From: an uncultured Coriobacteriaceae bacterium
GTDB lineage: Bacteria > Actinomycetota > Coriobacteriia > Coriobacteriales > Coriobacteriaceae
Assembly (NCBI GenBank): GCA_944320725.1
Contig: CALUIM010000004.1
Coordinates: 1-64,000 of the forward strand
Direction of reading: 5' to 3'
Length of the DNA: 64,000 nucleotides
A model generated the notes under the pieces. That model had not been told where the DNA came from. It worked only from the letters and a program-made list of their open reading frames with translations, and did not search any database. This document shows positions 7,860 through 16,080 of the stretch, piece by piece; within the stretch, counting starts at the first letter, position 1; each line of letters opens with the position of its first letter. A program made the translations under genes and the position numbers.

Positions 7860-8797
7860 AGGAGATCGCGCGCCGCTTCAGCCTGGCGGGCGTGCTGGAC
7901 GACGACGCCCGGGCACGCGAGAGGTACCCCATCAGCGAGATCGAGGTCGCCGACATCGCCGACCACCCGGGGAACGCGGCCTACAGCATGGACGAGGGGG
8001 CCATACGCTCCCTCGCCGAGTCCATACGGAGGGACGGGCTCACCGACATCCCCCTCGTCCGCAGGCTCGACGACGGTTCGTTCCAGATGATAAGCGGGCA
8101 CCGGCGCAAGGCCGCTTACGAGCTGCTCGCGCGCGAGGACCCGTCCTTCTCGAGGATGCCGTGCCGCGTCATCGAGGGCATCGGCGACGATGAGGCCCTC
8201 ACGCTGCTGCACACCGCGAACTACTTCACGCGCGAGCTCACCGTCATCGAGCGTGCCCGGGCTACCCAGGCGCTCGGCATCGAGGTGAGGCGGATGCGCG
8301 AGGCGGACCCCTCGCTCAGGGGCGTGCGCAGCTCCAGCCTCAAGGCGGCGATCATCAAGGCTCAGACGGGCCGCGACGTCGCCCCGAGGACGATCGAGCA
8401 CCACGAGCGCATCGCCCGCGTCGTCGAGGGGAGCCTGGAGCCGGTGTGGCGCGAGCGGGCCGAGAGGGGCGAGCTGAGCGACGCCGACATCCAGAGGCTC
8501 GCGAAGATGGGCAGGCCCGCCCAGGCCGAGGCGGCCGCCGCCGCGGCGGCCGGGAAGCCCGCGGCGGCGGCCATCAAGGAGGCGGCGAGGATGCGCGGCG
8601 GCCAGCCGAAGGGCGGCCGGGGGCGCAAGGCGGGCCCCACTGCGCAAAGTTTGCGCACCGACCCCACGGAGCTCGTCTCCAGGGCCGCCGGCCTCGTCCG
8701 AGAGGCGCGCACGGCGATGGCGCAGGGGGCTGAGCTCGACCCCGCCGCGCTCGACGAGCTCGAAAGGGAGGTGGCCGCGACGCGCGACGCGTCGTAG
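7847..8797 (+). CDS. parB: ParB-type DNA-binding partition protein
   Basis: 316 residues from a GTG at 7847, inside the end of parA, with GGGAGG upstream. N-terminal ParB/Srx domain: an ISEIEVADIADHPGN-like start, then LAESIRRDGLTDIPLVRRL and SGHRRKAAYELL, followed by a helical DNA-binding region and a low-complexity Ala-rich linker (about residues 225-245). A short C-terminal helix ends the protein. It should bind a centromere-like site on the element and work with ParA. A hairpin follows the stop. Confidence 0.88.
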   Translation: MAGVEEIARRFSLAGVLDDDARARERYPISEIEVADIADHPGNAAYSMDEGAIRSLAESIRRDGLTDIPLVRRLDDGSFQMISGHRRKAAYELLAREDPSFSRMPCRVIEGIGDDEALTLLHTANYFTRELTVIERARATQALGIEVRRMREADPSLRGVRSSSLKAAIIKAQTGRDVAPRTIEHHERIARVVEGSLEPVWRERAERGELSDADIQRLAKMGRPAQAEAAAAAAAGKPAAAAIKEAARMRGGQPKGGRGRKAGPTAQSLRTDPTELVSRAAGLVREARTAMAQGAELDPAALDELEREVAATRDAS

Positions 8798-8804
8798 CGG
8801 CCAC

Positions 8805-8838
8805 CCGGCGCGGGCGCGTAACCATGCGCCCGCGCCGG
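8805..8838. terminator. Hairpin after parB
   Basis: Perfect 13-bp inverted repeat (8805-8817 with 8826-8838) with an 8-nt loop, beginning eight bases after the parB stop. No T-run follows. Confidence 0.6.
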
Positions 8839-8850
8839 TCTTAGCAAGCT

Positions 8851-8902
8851 GCCTATTGCGTATCACGGCGCCCTCCCGGGCGCCGCTCAGGCCGCAATAG
8901 GC
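8851..8902. other. Candidate origin of transfer (oriT)
   Basis: Nested inverted repeats: GCCTATTGCG at 8851-8860 with its exact complement at 8893-8902, enclosing a second stem (8866-8873 with 8878-8885). The site lies between parB and the mobC-relaxase pair, where oriT is expected. The outer arms are AT-richer than their surroundings. The nic position is not identified. Confidence 0.5.
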
Positions 8903-9018
8903 CCCCTCCCGTCCGACGGGGCGCGCGGGAGGGGCGCCACCCCGCGGCCGCCCGGGCGCCGGCCGCCGGTGGCGCCGATGCGGGGGTGGCCCCCGCGCCC
9001 CAGGAAGGGAGGCGGCCC

Positions 9019-9423
9019 ATGCCCTACCGGAACATGGTCAGCCTGAGGCTCGACGACCGCGACCTGGACGCCCTGGAGGCGGCGTCCGAGAGGTCTGGGC
9101 TGTCGCGCTCGGAGCTCCTCCGCTCGCTGCTGCGCGTCCCGCCGGGGGCGGACCGGCAGAGGACCGTCTACGCCGTCGACGGTAGGACGCTCGGGAGGAT
9201 GGCGACCGAGCTGGTCCGCTGGGGCCGCCACTACAACCAGGCGGTCCACGCGCTCAACACCATCGCTCTCCTCGTCCGCAGGGGGAGCCCGCCCAAGCCG
9301 CCGGAGCTCGAGGCGATGCTCGGGCGGGCCCTCTCGGCGCTCGAGGAGGTCGAGGCGGGCAGGCGCGTCCTCGAGGCGGCGCTCACCGAGGTCGCGGACT
9401 CCATCGCCGTGAGGAGGGACTAG
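9019..9423 (+). CDS. mobC: MobC-like relaxosome accessory protein
   Basis: 134 residues, ATG at 9019 behind GGAAGGGAGG. The N-terminus is a ribbon-helix-helix (MVSLRLDDRDLDALEAASE, then SRSELLRSLL). The middle has the WGRHYNQAVHALN motif usual in MobC/MbeC-type proteins (compare G-x-N-L-N-Q), and the rest is helical. Such proteins bind oriT and help the relaxase nick. It is followed after two bases by the relaxase gene and preceded by the oriT candidate. Confidence 0.82.
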   Translation: MPYRNMVSLRLDDRDLDALEAASERSGLSRSELLRSLLRVPPGADRQRTVYAVDGRTLGRMATELVRWGRHYNQAVHALNTIALLVRRGSPPKPPELEAMLGRALSALEEVEAGRRVLEAALTEVADSIAVRRD

Positions 9424-9425
9424 CG

Positions 9426-10634
9426 GTGCCCGTCGTCAAGCCAATCAGCGGCCACACCGGGTGCGGCGGCATCATGCGCTACCTCACCAGGGGCGGGCGC
9501 GCGCTCGCCGTGGACCTCGCGAACCTCTCCTGGTCGCCCGAGCACCCCTGCGGGTTCCGGGACTGGGCGGAGGAGATGGACTTCACGCGAGTCGCCTACG
9601 GCAACCACACGCCGTGGAAGGGGAGGCCCGCGCGGACCTACAAGCACTACGTCCTGAGCCCCGACCCGAGGGACGGCATCTCCCTCGAGGCGCTCCGCGA
9701 CCTGGCGCGCGCGTGGGTCGCCGAGAACTTCGCGGGGTTCCAGGCGGCCGTCGTCTACCATGACGACAACGAGGGCGGCGTCATGCACGCCCACGTCGTG
9801 GTGAACAACACCAACCTCGAGACCGGGGCGCGCCTGCAGGACCCGGCGCCGCGGGAGCTCATGCGCTCCGCCCAGAGGCTTGCCGAGGAGCGCGGCCTGA
9901 GCTTCTTCGCCGACGGGCCCGGAGAGGGGGCCGCCCCGCTCCTCGCGGCGAGGGGGACGCGCGGCAGGGAGCGGGTCCACTTCCGCAGGGCCGAGAGGGA
10001 GCTCGCCGAGAGGGGCGCCTACTCGTGGGTGGCCGACATCAGGGCCCGCGTGACGGTCGCCAGGCGGGTCGCGCGCGACGAGGCCGACTTCGTCGCTGCG
10101 CTCTCCGAGCTCGGCGTGGAGGTCTCCGGCGCCGCGCCCGGAAACGGCGCCGCGGACTGGGTCTACGCGCTCTCGGGAGAGGGCGCGCGCAGGATCAGGG
10201 GAGAGAACCTCGGGACCTCGTTCGGGCGGAGGTCAGTGCTCCAGGAGCTCGCGCTGCGCTCGTCCCCGCGGAGGGCCGACGCGATCCGCGAGATCGCCCG
10301 CAACGCCGTCGCGGTCGACGACCTGGACGACCTGAGGCGGCTGGCCGACGCCCTCGACGCGTTCTCGCGGGAGGCCATCAGGAGCCTCGCCGACTGCGAG
10401 GCGCGCATCGGGGCGCTGGAGGCCGCGGGCGACTTCGGGGCGATGGAGCGCCTCGCGGGCCTGCGCGACTACGCCGAGGCGAAGGGCCTGCTCCCGGAGC
10501 GCGCCGCGACCCGTCGGAGGAGGCCCGCGCCGGACGACGGGAGCCCCCGGACGGGCGCCGCTCGGCGGCGCGGGGAGGATGCCCGGCGCCCCGACGTCGG
10601 GGGCGGAAGGGGAAGGGAAGGAAGGGAGAGGTAG
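9426..10634 (+). CDS. HUH relaxase / mobilization nuclease
   Basis: 402 residues from GTG at 9426, with GAGGAGGGAC upstream. N-terminal relaxase domain: a candidate catalytic Tyr in MRYLTRGGRA (Tyr19), YKHYVLSPDP, and the metal-binding histidines His112, His121 and His123 in MHAHVVVNNTN. This layout fits MOBP-class relaxases. The C-terminal half is helical and lower in complexity, ending in an Arg/Gly-rich tail; there is no helicase or primase domain. It should nick at oriT and lead the strand into a recipient through a type IV system encoded elsewhere. Confidence 0.88.
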   Translation: MPVVKPISGHTGCGGIMRYLTRGGRALAVDLANLSWSPEHPCGFRDWAEEMDFTRVAYGNHTPWKGRPARTYKHYVLSPDPRDGISLEALRDLARAWVAENFAGFQAAVVYHDDNEGGVMHAHVVVNNTNLETGARLQDPAPRELMRSAQRLAEERGLSFFADGPGEGAAPLLAARGTRGRERVHFRRAERELAERGAYSWVADIRARVTVARRVARDEADFVAALSELGVEVSGAAPGNGAADWVYALSGEGARRIRGENLGTSFGRRSVLQELALRSSPRRADAIREIARNAVAVDDLDDLRRLADALDAFSREAIRSLADCEARIGALEAAGDFGAMERLAGLRDYAEAKGLLPERAATRRRRPAPDDGSPRTGAARRRGEDARRPDVGGGRGREGRER

Positions 10635-10636
10635 GC

Positions 10637-11176
10637 ATGAGGGTCGAGATCGACTACGAGGACGGGAGGCTCGGCGTGTTCGACACCGCCAACCTGGTCG
10701 CCGGCCAGCCCTTCGGAGGGGCGTGCGTCGCGGCGGAGCTCGTGCTGCGGCTCGACGCCGCCGAGGGCGAGGGGATATGCCTCGACATACACCACCACGA
10801 CATCTCCGGCTCCGAGGAGGGCGGCGACGTACCGTATGCCGACCGCTGCAGGGGCTACAGGGTGTGCCTCGCCGACGCGGGCGAGCTCGACGGCATCGAG
10901 TGCGTCTCCGTGGACGGCAGGGCGGTAGCCTGGAAGCGCGCCGGACGGTTCGTGGACGGGGCGAGGTTCGAGCGGGCCCAGCGGCTGTGGTACTCCGAGT
11001 CGCCCAACGCGTGCGAGAACTACAGGGCGTGCAGGATCTACGACTACCTGGAGGCGTCCCGCCCCGACCTGCGCGGCGACCCGGAGGCTATCTGCGCGCT
11101 GTTCGGCTACCCGGCAGAGGCGCTCGCCGAGGCGCGGCGGGCCGAGGCCGCCCAGCCCGACGAAGAGGAGGAGTAG
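10637..11176 (+). CDS. Hypothetical protein of the mobilization operon
   Basis: 179 residues, ATG at 10637 two bases after the relaxase stop, with GGGAGAGG upstream. I do not recognise it. The N-terminus looks beta-rich (VEIDYEDGRLGVFDTANLV); a His/Asp cluster (DIHHHDISGSEE) lies at about residues 50-62. A CENYRACRIYDYLEA segment is in the middle, and the end is acidic (DEEEE). No signal peptide or membrane segment. Codon use matches the neighbours. Co-expression with the relaxase suggests a transfer-related or accessory role. Confidence 0.75.
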   Translation: MRVEIDYEDGRLGVFDTANLVAGQPFGGACVAAELVLRLDAAEGEGICLDIHHHDISGSEEGGDVPYADRCRGYRVCLADAGELDGIECVSVDGRAVAWKRAGRFVDGARFERAQRLWYSESPNACENYRACRIYDYLEASRPDLRGDPEAICALFGYPAEALAEARRAEAAQPDEEEE

Positions 11177-11179
11177 GCC

Positions 11180-11263
11180 ATGGGGATCGTCAAGGCGGCC
11201 CTGGCCGCGTGCGTCGCGTTCCTCGCATGGCTGTTCAGGGCGGTGTTCAGGTGGTTCATGTGA
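11180..11263 (+). CDS. 27-residue membrane peptide
   Basis: Short frame MGIVKAALAACVAFLAWLFR followed by a second aromatic stretch and stop. It starts three bases after the previous stop, with GGAGGAG nearby. Nearly the whole peptide is one hydrophobic helix with a basic patch. It could be a hydrophobic type I toxin-like or accessory membrane peptide. Good ribosome site and composition support it; no homologue is known to me. Confidence 0.5.
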   Translation: MGIVKAALAACVAFLAWLFRAVFRWFM

Positions 11264-11278
11264 GGACGGCGTCCGCAG

Positions 11279-11306
11279 TTGTCAGTTTGTCAGTTTGAAC
11301 TACAGT
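11279..11306 (+). promoter_or_regulatory. Candidate promoter of the HTH gene
   Basis: TTGTCA (11279-11284), 16-bp spacer, TACAGT (11301-11306). A second TTGTCA lies at 11287-11292, making an 8-bp direct repeat. The stretch is AT-rich compared with the flanks and precedes the gene at 11344. Confidence 0.45.
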
Positions 11307-11343
11307 ACAACCGATAAGACGGCGCGAAAGAAGGGAGGCCGGC

Positions 11344-11757
11344 ATGGCAGCGACGACGGCACCCGCCGCGACCATCGTGGACAACAGGACGGGCGACGCA
11401 ACCTCGATCGACGCGAGGGCCTTCGGCGCGCTGAAGGCGTTCCTGCGGGCGCTCGGCGCGGCCTACACCGACGAGGGCGAGGCCGACGCCCGGCTCACCA
11501 CGGGGCAGGCGGCGCAGATCGTGGGGACCTCCCCGCGGACGATCGCACGGCTGATAGACTCCGGCAGGCTTAAGGGCATGCGCACGGGAGGTGGGCATCG
11601 CTACGTTATGCTCTCCGACCTCATGGACTTCGACCGCCGGTCCCGGGAGGGGCGCTCCGCCGCCCTCGACGAGATGCGCGACGTCGCTGCCGAGGAGGGC
11701 CTCTACGGCAACGCCGACGCGGTGTCGGAGTACCTGAGGGGCCTCGGGCAGGGCTGA
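11344..11757 (+). CDS. Excisionase-family HTH protein, antitoxin-like
   Basis: 137 residues, ATG at 11344 with AGGGAGGCC upstream. Residues about 50-100 form a MerR/excisionase-type helix-turn-helix: LTTGQAAQIVGTSPRTIARL, then a GGGHRYVMLSDLMDF wing. The tail, RSAALDEMRDVAAEEGLY, resembles actinobacterial antitoxins normally followed by a PIN-domain toxin, but no toxin gene follows here. It may instead regulate excision or the defence operon starting 200 bases on. The DNA-binding fold is clear, the role is not. Confidence 0.75.
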   Translation: MAATTAPAATIVDNRTGDATSIDARAFGALKAFLRALGAAYTDEGEADARLTTGQAAQIVGTSPRTIARLIDSGRLKGMRTGGGHRYVMLSDLMDFDRRSREGRSAALDEMRDVAAEEGLYGNADAVSEYLRGLGQG

Positions 11758-11867
11758 CACGGCACCGCTGGGATAGTATTTGGCGACTGCAGAAAGATCA
11801 TCGGTTTCTGCGCCCATGCATTCGTCGAGCATCGACCTGCAATCCCCGCCCTCTCCTTCCCTGAGCG

Positions 11868-11915
11868 TTGACTTATGCTATTAGAAGCCTATAATCAGAA
11901 TTATCATCTGATAAT
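11868..11915 (+). promoter_or_regulatory. Consensus promoter with palindromic operator for the defence operon
   Basis: TTGACT (11868-11873), 16-bp spacer, TATAAT (11890-11895), then a perfect 7-bp inverted repeat ATTATCA/TGATAAT (11900-11906 with 11909-11915) at the likely transcription start. The region is strikingly AT-rich in this element. The rest of the 11,758-11,953 gap shows no gene. Confidence 0.75.
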
Positions 11916-11953
11916 AGCTTTCATGTAGCATCAATTGGAGGAAAGGGAATCGG

Positions 11954-13174
11954 ATGCTCTGCCAGTTCACGTTCAGCAATTACCGGTCCTACCGTGACGA
12001 GACGACGCTCACGATGCAGGCATCGGCGATGAGGGAGTTCTCACGGTCCCTCCTGCCCGGGGGAGACAGCCAGAGCTTCCTGCCCGTCGCCGCAGTGTAC
12101 GGGCCCAACGCCGGCGGCAAGTCGAACCTCCTCGAGGCTCTCGGCTACGTCTGGTCCGCTGTCGCGCGCCCCATCCTCTCCCTCAAGCGTGGGGCGGAGG
12201 CGCGCGAGGAGCCTTCGCTGCGCCTTTCCCGGTGCGCGCCGTTCGCGTTCGACGGGGAGCACGGCGCCATGCCGACCGAGTTCGAGGTCTACTACCGGGT
12301 CTCGGGCTATGAGTACCGCTACACGCTTTCGGTCAGCGCGTCCGAGATCGTCGGCGAGAGCCTGGCGCGGCGCAAGGTGGGCGCCTCGAGGACCGCGATG
12401 CTCTTCGAGCGTGAGGGGGACGAGGTCTCCCTCGGACCCTCGCTGCGGCGGGCGAACGTATCCACCGGGTTCAACCCCGATATCCCGTACCTCTCGTACC
12501 TTTACATGAACACCGACCTCGAGCCCGTCCGGGACGCGGCGAGCTGGTTCCTCGACTGCGTATTCCTCGACTACAACAGCTTCTACCTGGAGCACCTGCT
12601 GGAGAACATGCTCGACGAGAAGGACTCGCCGGAGATCACCCGGTTCCTCAGGGCCGTCGACGTCCACGTGGACGGGTTCCGCGTCGAGCGCGACGCCGAC
12701 GGGCGCCGCCAGCGCGTGTACGTCAAGCACAAGGTCGGGGGCTCCGAGTACGAGCTGCGCCTCTCCGAGGAGTCCGCCGGCACGCAGAAGCTCATGGGGC
12801 TGGCGCGCGTCGTCATGAGTGCCCTGGAGGAGGGCGGCACCGTGCTCGTGGACGAGCTCGACGCTAAGCTGCACCCCAAGCTGCTGCGCTACGTGATCCT
12901 TCTGTTCAAGGACCCCGAGGCCAATAAAGGCGGCGCCCAGCTGGTGTTCACGAGCCAGGACGTTTCGACCATGCGCAACGACGTGTTCCGCCGCGACGAG
13001 ATCTGGTTCGCGGCGCGCGACGGGGACGAGGCGAGCCGTCTGTGGTCGCTCTCCGACCTGCACGAGCCCAACGGCAACCTCGTGAGCAAGAACGCGGCGT
13101 TCGACAGGCAGTACCTCGCCGGCCGCTACGGCGCCGACCCGTACCTCACCCGCATCGAGGAGTGGGAGCAGTGA
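11954..13174 (+). CDS. AAA family ATPase, RloA-like defence protein
   Basis: 406 residues, ATG at 11954 behind GGAGGAAAGG. N-terminal F-S-N-Y-R-S-Y start of ABC-type/SMC-like ATPases, Walker A GPNAGGKSN at about residue 50, signature LSEESAGTQKL near 277, Walker B VLVDELDAKLHP, and a D-loop/His switch QLVFTSQD. This is the AAA_15/AAA_21 architecture of RloA/AbiLi-type ATPases. The next gene is RloB, overlapping by GTGA, so the pair forms an RloAB (AbiL-like) phage-defence module. The ATPase probably senses or gates the RloB effector. Confidence 0.88.
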   Translation: MLCQFTFSNYRSYRDETTLTMQASAMREFSRSLLPGGDSQSFLPVAAVYGPNAGGKSNLLEALGYVWSAVARPILSLKRGAEAREEPSLRLSRCAPFAFDGEHGAMPTEFEVYYRVSGYEYRYTLSVSASEIVGESLARRKVGASRTAMLFEREGDEVSLGPSLRRANVSTGFNPDIPYLSYLYMNTDLEPVRDAASWFLDCVFLDYNSFYLEHLLENMLDEKDSPEITRFLRAVDVHVDGFRVERDADGRRQRVYVKHKVGGSEYELRLSEESAGTQKLMGLARVVMSALEEGGTVLVDELDAKLHPKLLRYVILLFKDPEANKGGAQLVFTSQDVSTMRNDVFRRDEIWFAARDGDEASRLWSLSDLHEPNGNLVSKNAAFDRQYLAGRYGADPYLTRIEEWEQ

Positions 13175-13848
13175 CGGCCGCCAAAAGGCGCGGGTGGCGC
13201 AGCGGCAGGCGCGCCGTGGCCACCCGCCCCGTCCAGCTGACGCGCCACCTGATAGTCTGCGAGGGCACGGAGACCGAGCCGCGCTACTTCGAGGGGATGA
13301 AGGCGGCGCTTGGCGCGGCTAACGGGAGGAAGGTCGCGGTCGTCGTGCGCGGCAGCGGCAGGCACACCCTCGACCTGTTCGAGTGCGCTGAGGACCTCTG
13401 CCGGTACGCTCCCGAGGCGTTCGACCACGTGTGGCTCGTGTTCGACAAGGACGACTTCCCCGCGGAAGAGTTCGACCTCGTTGAGCGCAGGTGCGCCTCC
13501 GCGTCGGGTCCTTCCCGCACGTTCCACGCGCTCTGGTCGAACCCCTGCTTCGAGATCTGGCCCCTGCTCCACCTGCGCTACACCACGGCCCCGATGGACG
13601 CCGCGGGGTGCCAGCGGGCGCTGGCCGACGCCCTCAGGCGCGAATGCGGCGTCGACTACCGCAAGAACATGGAGGGGCTGTTCGGCGCCGTCGATCCCAG
13701 GCGCGACGACGCCGTCTCCAACGCCGCGAGGCTCCTCAGGCACCACGAGGCCATCGGCAACGTCAGGCCCTCCGCCATGAACCCGGCGACCCGGGTCGCC
13801 GACATCCTCGATGAGTTTGGCCCGTACCTTGAGAGGGGTGGCGATTGA
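13171..13848 (+). CDS. RloB family protein (AbiLii-like effector)
   Basis: 225 residues from a GTG overlapping the ATPase stop. Signature of RloB: a LIVCEGTETEPRYFEGM segment near the N-terminus, a VWLVFDKDDFP motif at about residue 90 and LWSNPCFEIWPLLHL at about 120. The acidic residues in these motifs suggest a TOPRIM-like metal site. In known RloAB/AbiL systems it is the presumed nuclease effector. Its last bases overlap the next start (TTGA), linking it directly to the CBASS genes, which I have not seen described. Confidence 0.85.
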   Translation: MTAAKRRGWRSGRRAVATRPVQLTRHLIVCEGTETEPRYFEGMKAALGAANGRKVAVVVRGSGRHTLDLFECAEDLCRYAPEAFDHVWLVFDKDDFPAEEFDLVERRCASASGPSRTFHALWSNPCFEIWPLLHLRYTTAPMDAAGCQRALADALRRECGVDYRKNMEGLFGAVDPRRDDAVSNAARLLRHHEAIGNVRPSAMNPATRVADILDEFGPYLERGGD

Positions 13849-14966
13849 GTAGACGAAAGAGTCCGACGCCCGCGACCATCGACCTTCTGTGGGCTCTGTC
13901 CGCAGGCCATTGCGAACTCTGCGGGTCCGACGTGACCAACGCCTTGGCCTCAGGAAAACGGGGGAAGTACGGCCAGGTTGCACATATCGAGGCCTACTCC
14001 CCAGGCGGCGCGCGGTACAACGCCAGTCAGTCCGAGAAGGAGCGCAACTCGCTAGACAACCTCATGCTGCTCTGCCCCACCTGCCACGCGCTCGTCGACA
14101 ACAACGCGCCCGACTTCGGAGTCGAGTTCCTCAGGGACCGGAAACGGTTCTTCGAGGCATCGGTGAAGGCGGCGGTGAGCGCAATCGGGCCAACGCGTTC
14201 CGACGTGCTCACCCTGGGCATGCGGATAGGGGGCAAAGACTTCCAGATTGCGGAGAAGGACTGGAAGAGGGCGATGGTCGACGCGGGGGTTAACGTTGGC
14301 GACACGCAATCATTTGACGCCGCCCGCGATGTTCCAGAAGGCTGCGGTCCAGAAACGCTTTGCTCGCTCAGGCGGCGCATCGAAAAGTACCGCGAGCTGG
14401 TTCACGGGGACGGATCGAGGCGGACAAGCGTGTTCGCGATTGCCCCGCAGCCTGTCCTGATAGGGCTTGGGGCCATGCTGGCCGATGACGGGAACGTCGA
14501 TGTATACCAGAAGCGCCGCGATACCGAGGGTTGGTCCTGGGCAAGCGACGGCACGCCAAACAGCTTTTCTTTCGAAATGTTGTCCTCGGGAGAATCCGAG
14601 GATTGCGCGATTGTAGTGTCCGTCTCGGGGCCAATCGGCCGCGAGACCTATTCCGGGGCAGTGCCTAGTTCGGTCGAAACGGTGTACGAGCTGCGAGCTT
14701 CGAGGACCGGGCCGACGGCGATTTTTCTGAGGGACGACTGGTACGAGTTCAAGCGCGCCGCGATCGCAGCTCTCTTTAAGATCCATGAGGGACATCCCGG
14801 GGTGCGAAGACTCCACGTGCTTCCGGCGATGCCCGTCTCGGCTTGTGTGGCGTTCGGCATGGCGTGGAACGAGCGGCTCATTCCGGAGCTTGTGATTTAC
14901 GAGAAACGCGACAGCGTCTTCTCGAGGGTGTTGACGATTGGGGGTCCGAATGGATATGGAGAATAA
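13845..14966 (+). CDS. HNH endonuclease-SAVED effector (Cap5-like)
   Basis: 373 residues from a TTG overlapping the RloB stop. Residues about 20-90 form an HNH nuclease: CELCG, AHIEAYSPGG, NLMLLCPTCHALVD. From about 190 to the end the pattern fits a SAVED domain (VFAIAPQPVLIGLGAML, CAIVVSVSGPI, HVLPAMPVSACVAFGMAWN). HNH-SAVED proteins are CBASS effectors: a cyclic nucleotide bound by SAVED drives assembly and DNA degradation. The cyclase follows with a 17-bp overlap. G+C is lower than in the preceding element genes, a sign of separate origin. Confidence 0.9.
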   Translation: MSRRKSPTPATIDLLWALSAGHCELCGSDVTNALASGKRGKYGQVAHIEAYSPGGARYNASQSEKERNSLDNLMLLCPTCHALVDNNAPDFGVEFLRDRKRFFEASVKAAVSAIGPTRSDVLTLGMRIGGKDFQIAEKDWKRAMVDAGVNVGDTQSFDAARDVPEGCGPETLCSLRRRIEKYRELVHGDGSRRTSVFAIAPQPVLIGLGAMLADDGNVDVYQKRRDTEGWSWASDGTPNSFSFEMLSSGESEDCAIVVSVSGPIGRETYSGAVPSSVETVYELRASRTGPTAIFLRDDWYEFKRAAIAALFKIHEGHPGVRRLHVLPAMPVSACVAFGMAWNERLIPELVIYEKRDSVFSRVLTIGGPNGYGE

Positions 14967-16080
14967 CGAGGGTCTGAACTGCATCTTCGACGAGCTCGCG
15001 GAGTCGCTGAACATATCAGAGACGATGCGCGACAAAGCGGAGAGGGCCTACACCGCGCTAGGAGAGTGGATCGAGGATAACCCGGAGGGGGAGGCTGTCG
15101 AGGCCTACACCCAGGGTTCCTTTGCCCTGGGGACCGTCGTTCGACCGCCGAGCGGGGAGGACCTGGACTATGACATCGATCTGGTGTGCCAGCTGCCGGG
15201 CATGGTCGAAAATGCCGCCAAGGAGATTAAGCTGTTCGTCGGCAAGAGGATCAGAGAGCATGGCACCTATGCGAAGAAGCTCTGCCCGGAGGGCAAGCGA
15301 TGCTGGACGCTCGACTACGGCGTCTTCCACGTCGACGTGCTCCCGTGCGCCGATGATTCCCAGAAAGGAGGGACGGCGGTCCGTCTCACCCACAAGGATC
15401 CTGGAACCGGCGAGTATTCCGACCGGTACAGCAACCCCAAAGGATATGCGAAATGGTTCGAAGAGCGAATGGGCGACAGCCTTACCGAGGCAAAACGTCG
15501 ATATTCCGGGAGGGTGTACTGCTCCGTCGAGGACGTCCCCACCTTTGCCGTGAGAACACCGCTCCAGAAGGCTATCCAGATACTGAAGCACCATCGCAAC
15601 CTGATGTTCGAGGGAGCGGACAACGCCCCCATCTCGATAATCATCTCGACTCTGGCGGCGTGGGCATATGGCGGAGAGCGGGGGACGTACGACGCCCTCG
15701 TCGGAATCCTTGAAAGGATGGACGCCCACATCTCCGGAGGCCCTGGGAGGTACCGAATCGCAAACCCGGTCGACGAGAAGGAGAACTTCGCCGAGAAGTG
15801 GAACGAGAGCCCCGAGAAGGCGGCCGCGTTCTTTTCGTGGCTCGATAGGGCGAGAAAGGACTTCCGTGGGCTATCTGGCGTTCGAGGACTCGATGCCATC
15901 ACCCGTTCCCTCGAGTACTCGTGTGGAAAGGCCGTAGCCTCCCGCGCCATGAACCAGTACGGAGATCGCTTGCGCGAAGCAAGGGGATCGTCCTCCCTGT
16001 TCGCCTCTTCTGCGGGCCTAACATATGCCGCCTCGCCCTCTGCTCGCGCCGTTCCGCGACATGAGTTCTATGGCGCCTAG
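14950..16080 (+). CDS. CBASS CD-NTase (cyclic oligonucleotide synthase)
   Basis: 376 residues, ATG at 14950 inside the effector gene. Nucleotidyltransferase core: QGSFALGT (Gly56-Ser57), DLDYDIDLV with the metal-binding pair Asp75/Asp77, and a third acidic residue in FHVDVLPC. Further helices (TPLQKAIQILKHHRN) follow the usual CD-NTase pattern. On phage infection it would make a cyclic nucleotide that activates the HNH-SAVED effector. The product cannot be predicted safely from sequence. A second ATG at 14956 is possible. Its end overlaps the E2-like gene, which should modify or regulate it. Confidence 0.9.
   Translation: MDMENNEGLNCIFDELAESLNISETMRDKAERAYTALGEWIEDNPEGEAVEAYTQGSFALGTVVRPPSGEDLDYDIDLVCQLPGMVENAAKEIKLFVGKRIREHGTYAKKLCPEGKRCWTLDYGVFHVDVLPCADDSQKGGTAVRLTHKDPGTGEYSDRYSNPKGYAKWFEERMGDSLTEAKRRYSGRVYCSVEDVPTFAVRTPLQKAIQILKHHRNLMFEGADNAPISIIISTLAAWAYGGERGTYDALVGILERMDAHISGGPGRYRIANPVDEKENFAEKWNESPEKAAAFFSWLDRARKDFRGLSGVRGLDAITRSLEYSCGKAVASRAMNQYGDRLREARGSSSLFASSAGLTYAASPSARAVPRHEFYGA

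Noticed and set aside
11758-11867. Remnant PIN toxin after the HTH antitoxin-like gene
   Set aside because: I looked for a truncated toxin frame in this gap and found no recognisable PIN motif.
12189-12509. Reading frame inside the RloA-like gene
   Set aside because: Ser/Arg-rich shadow frame overlapping Walker and core regions of the ATPase.
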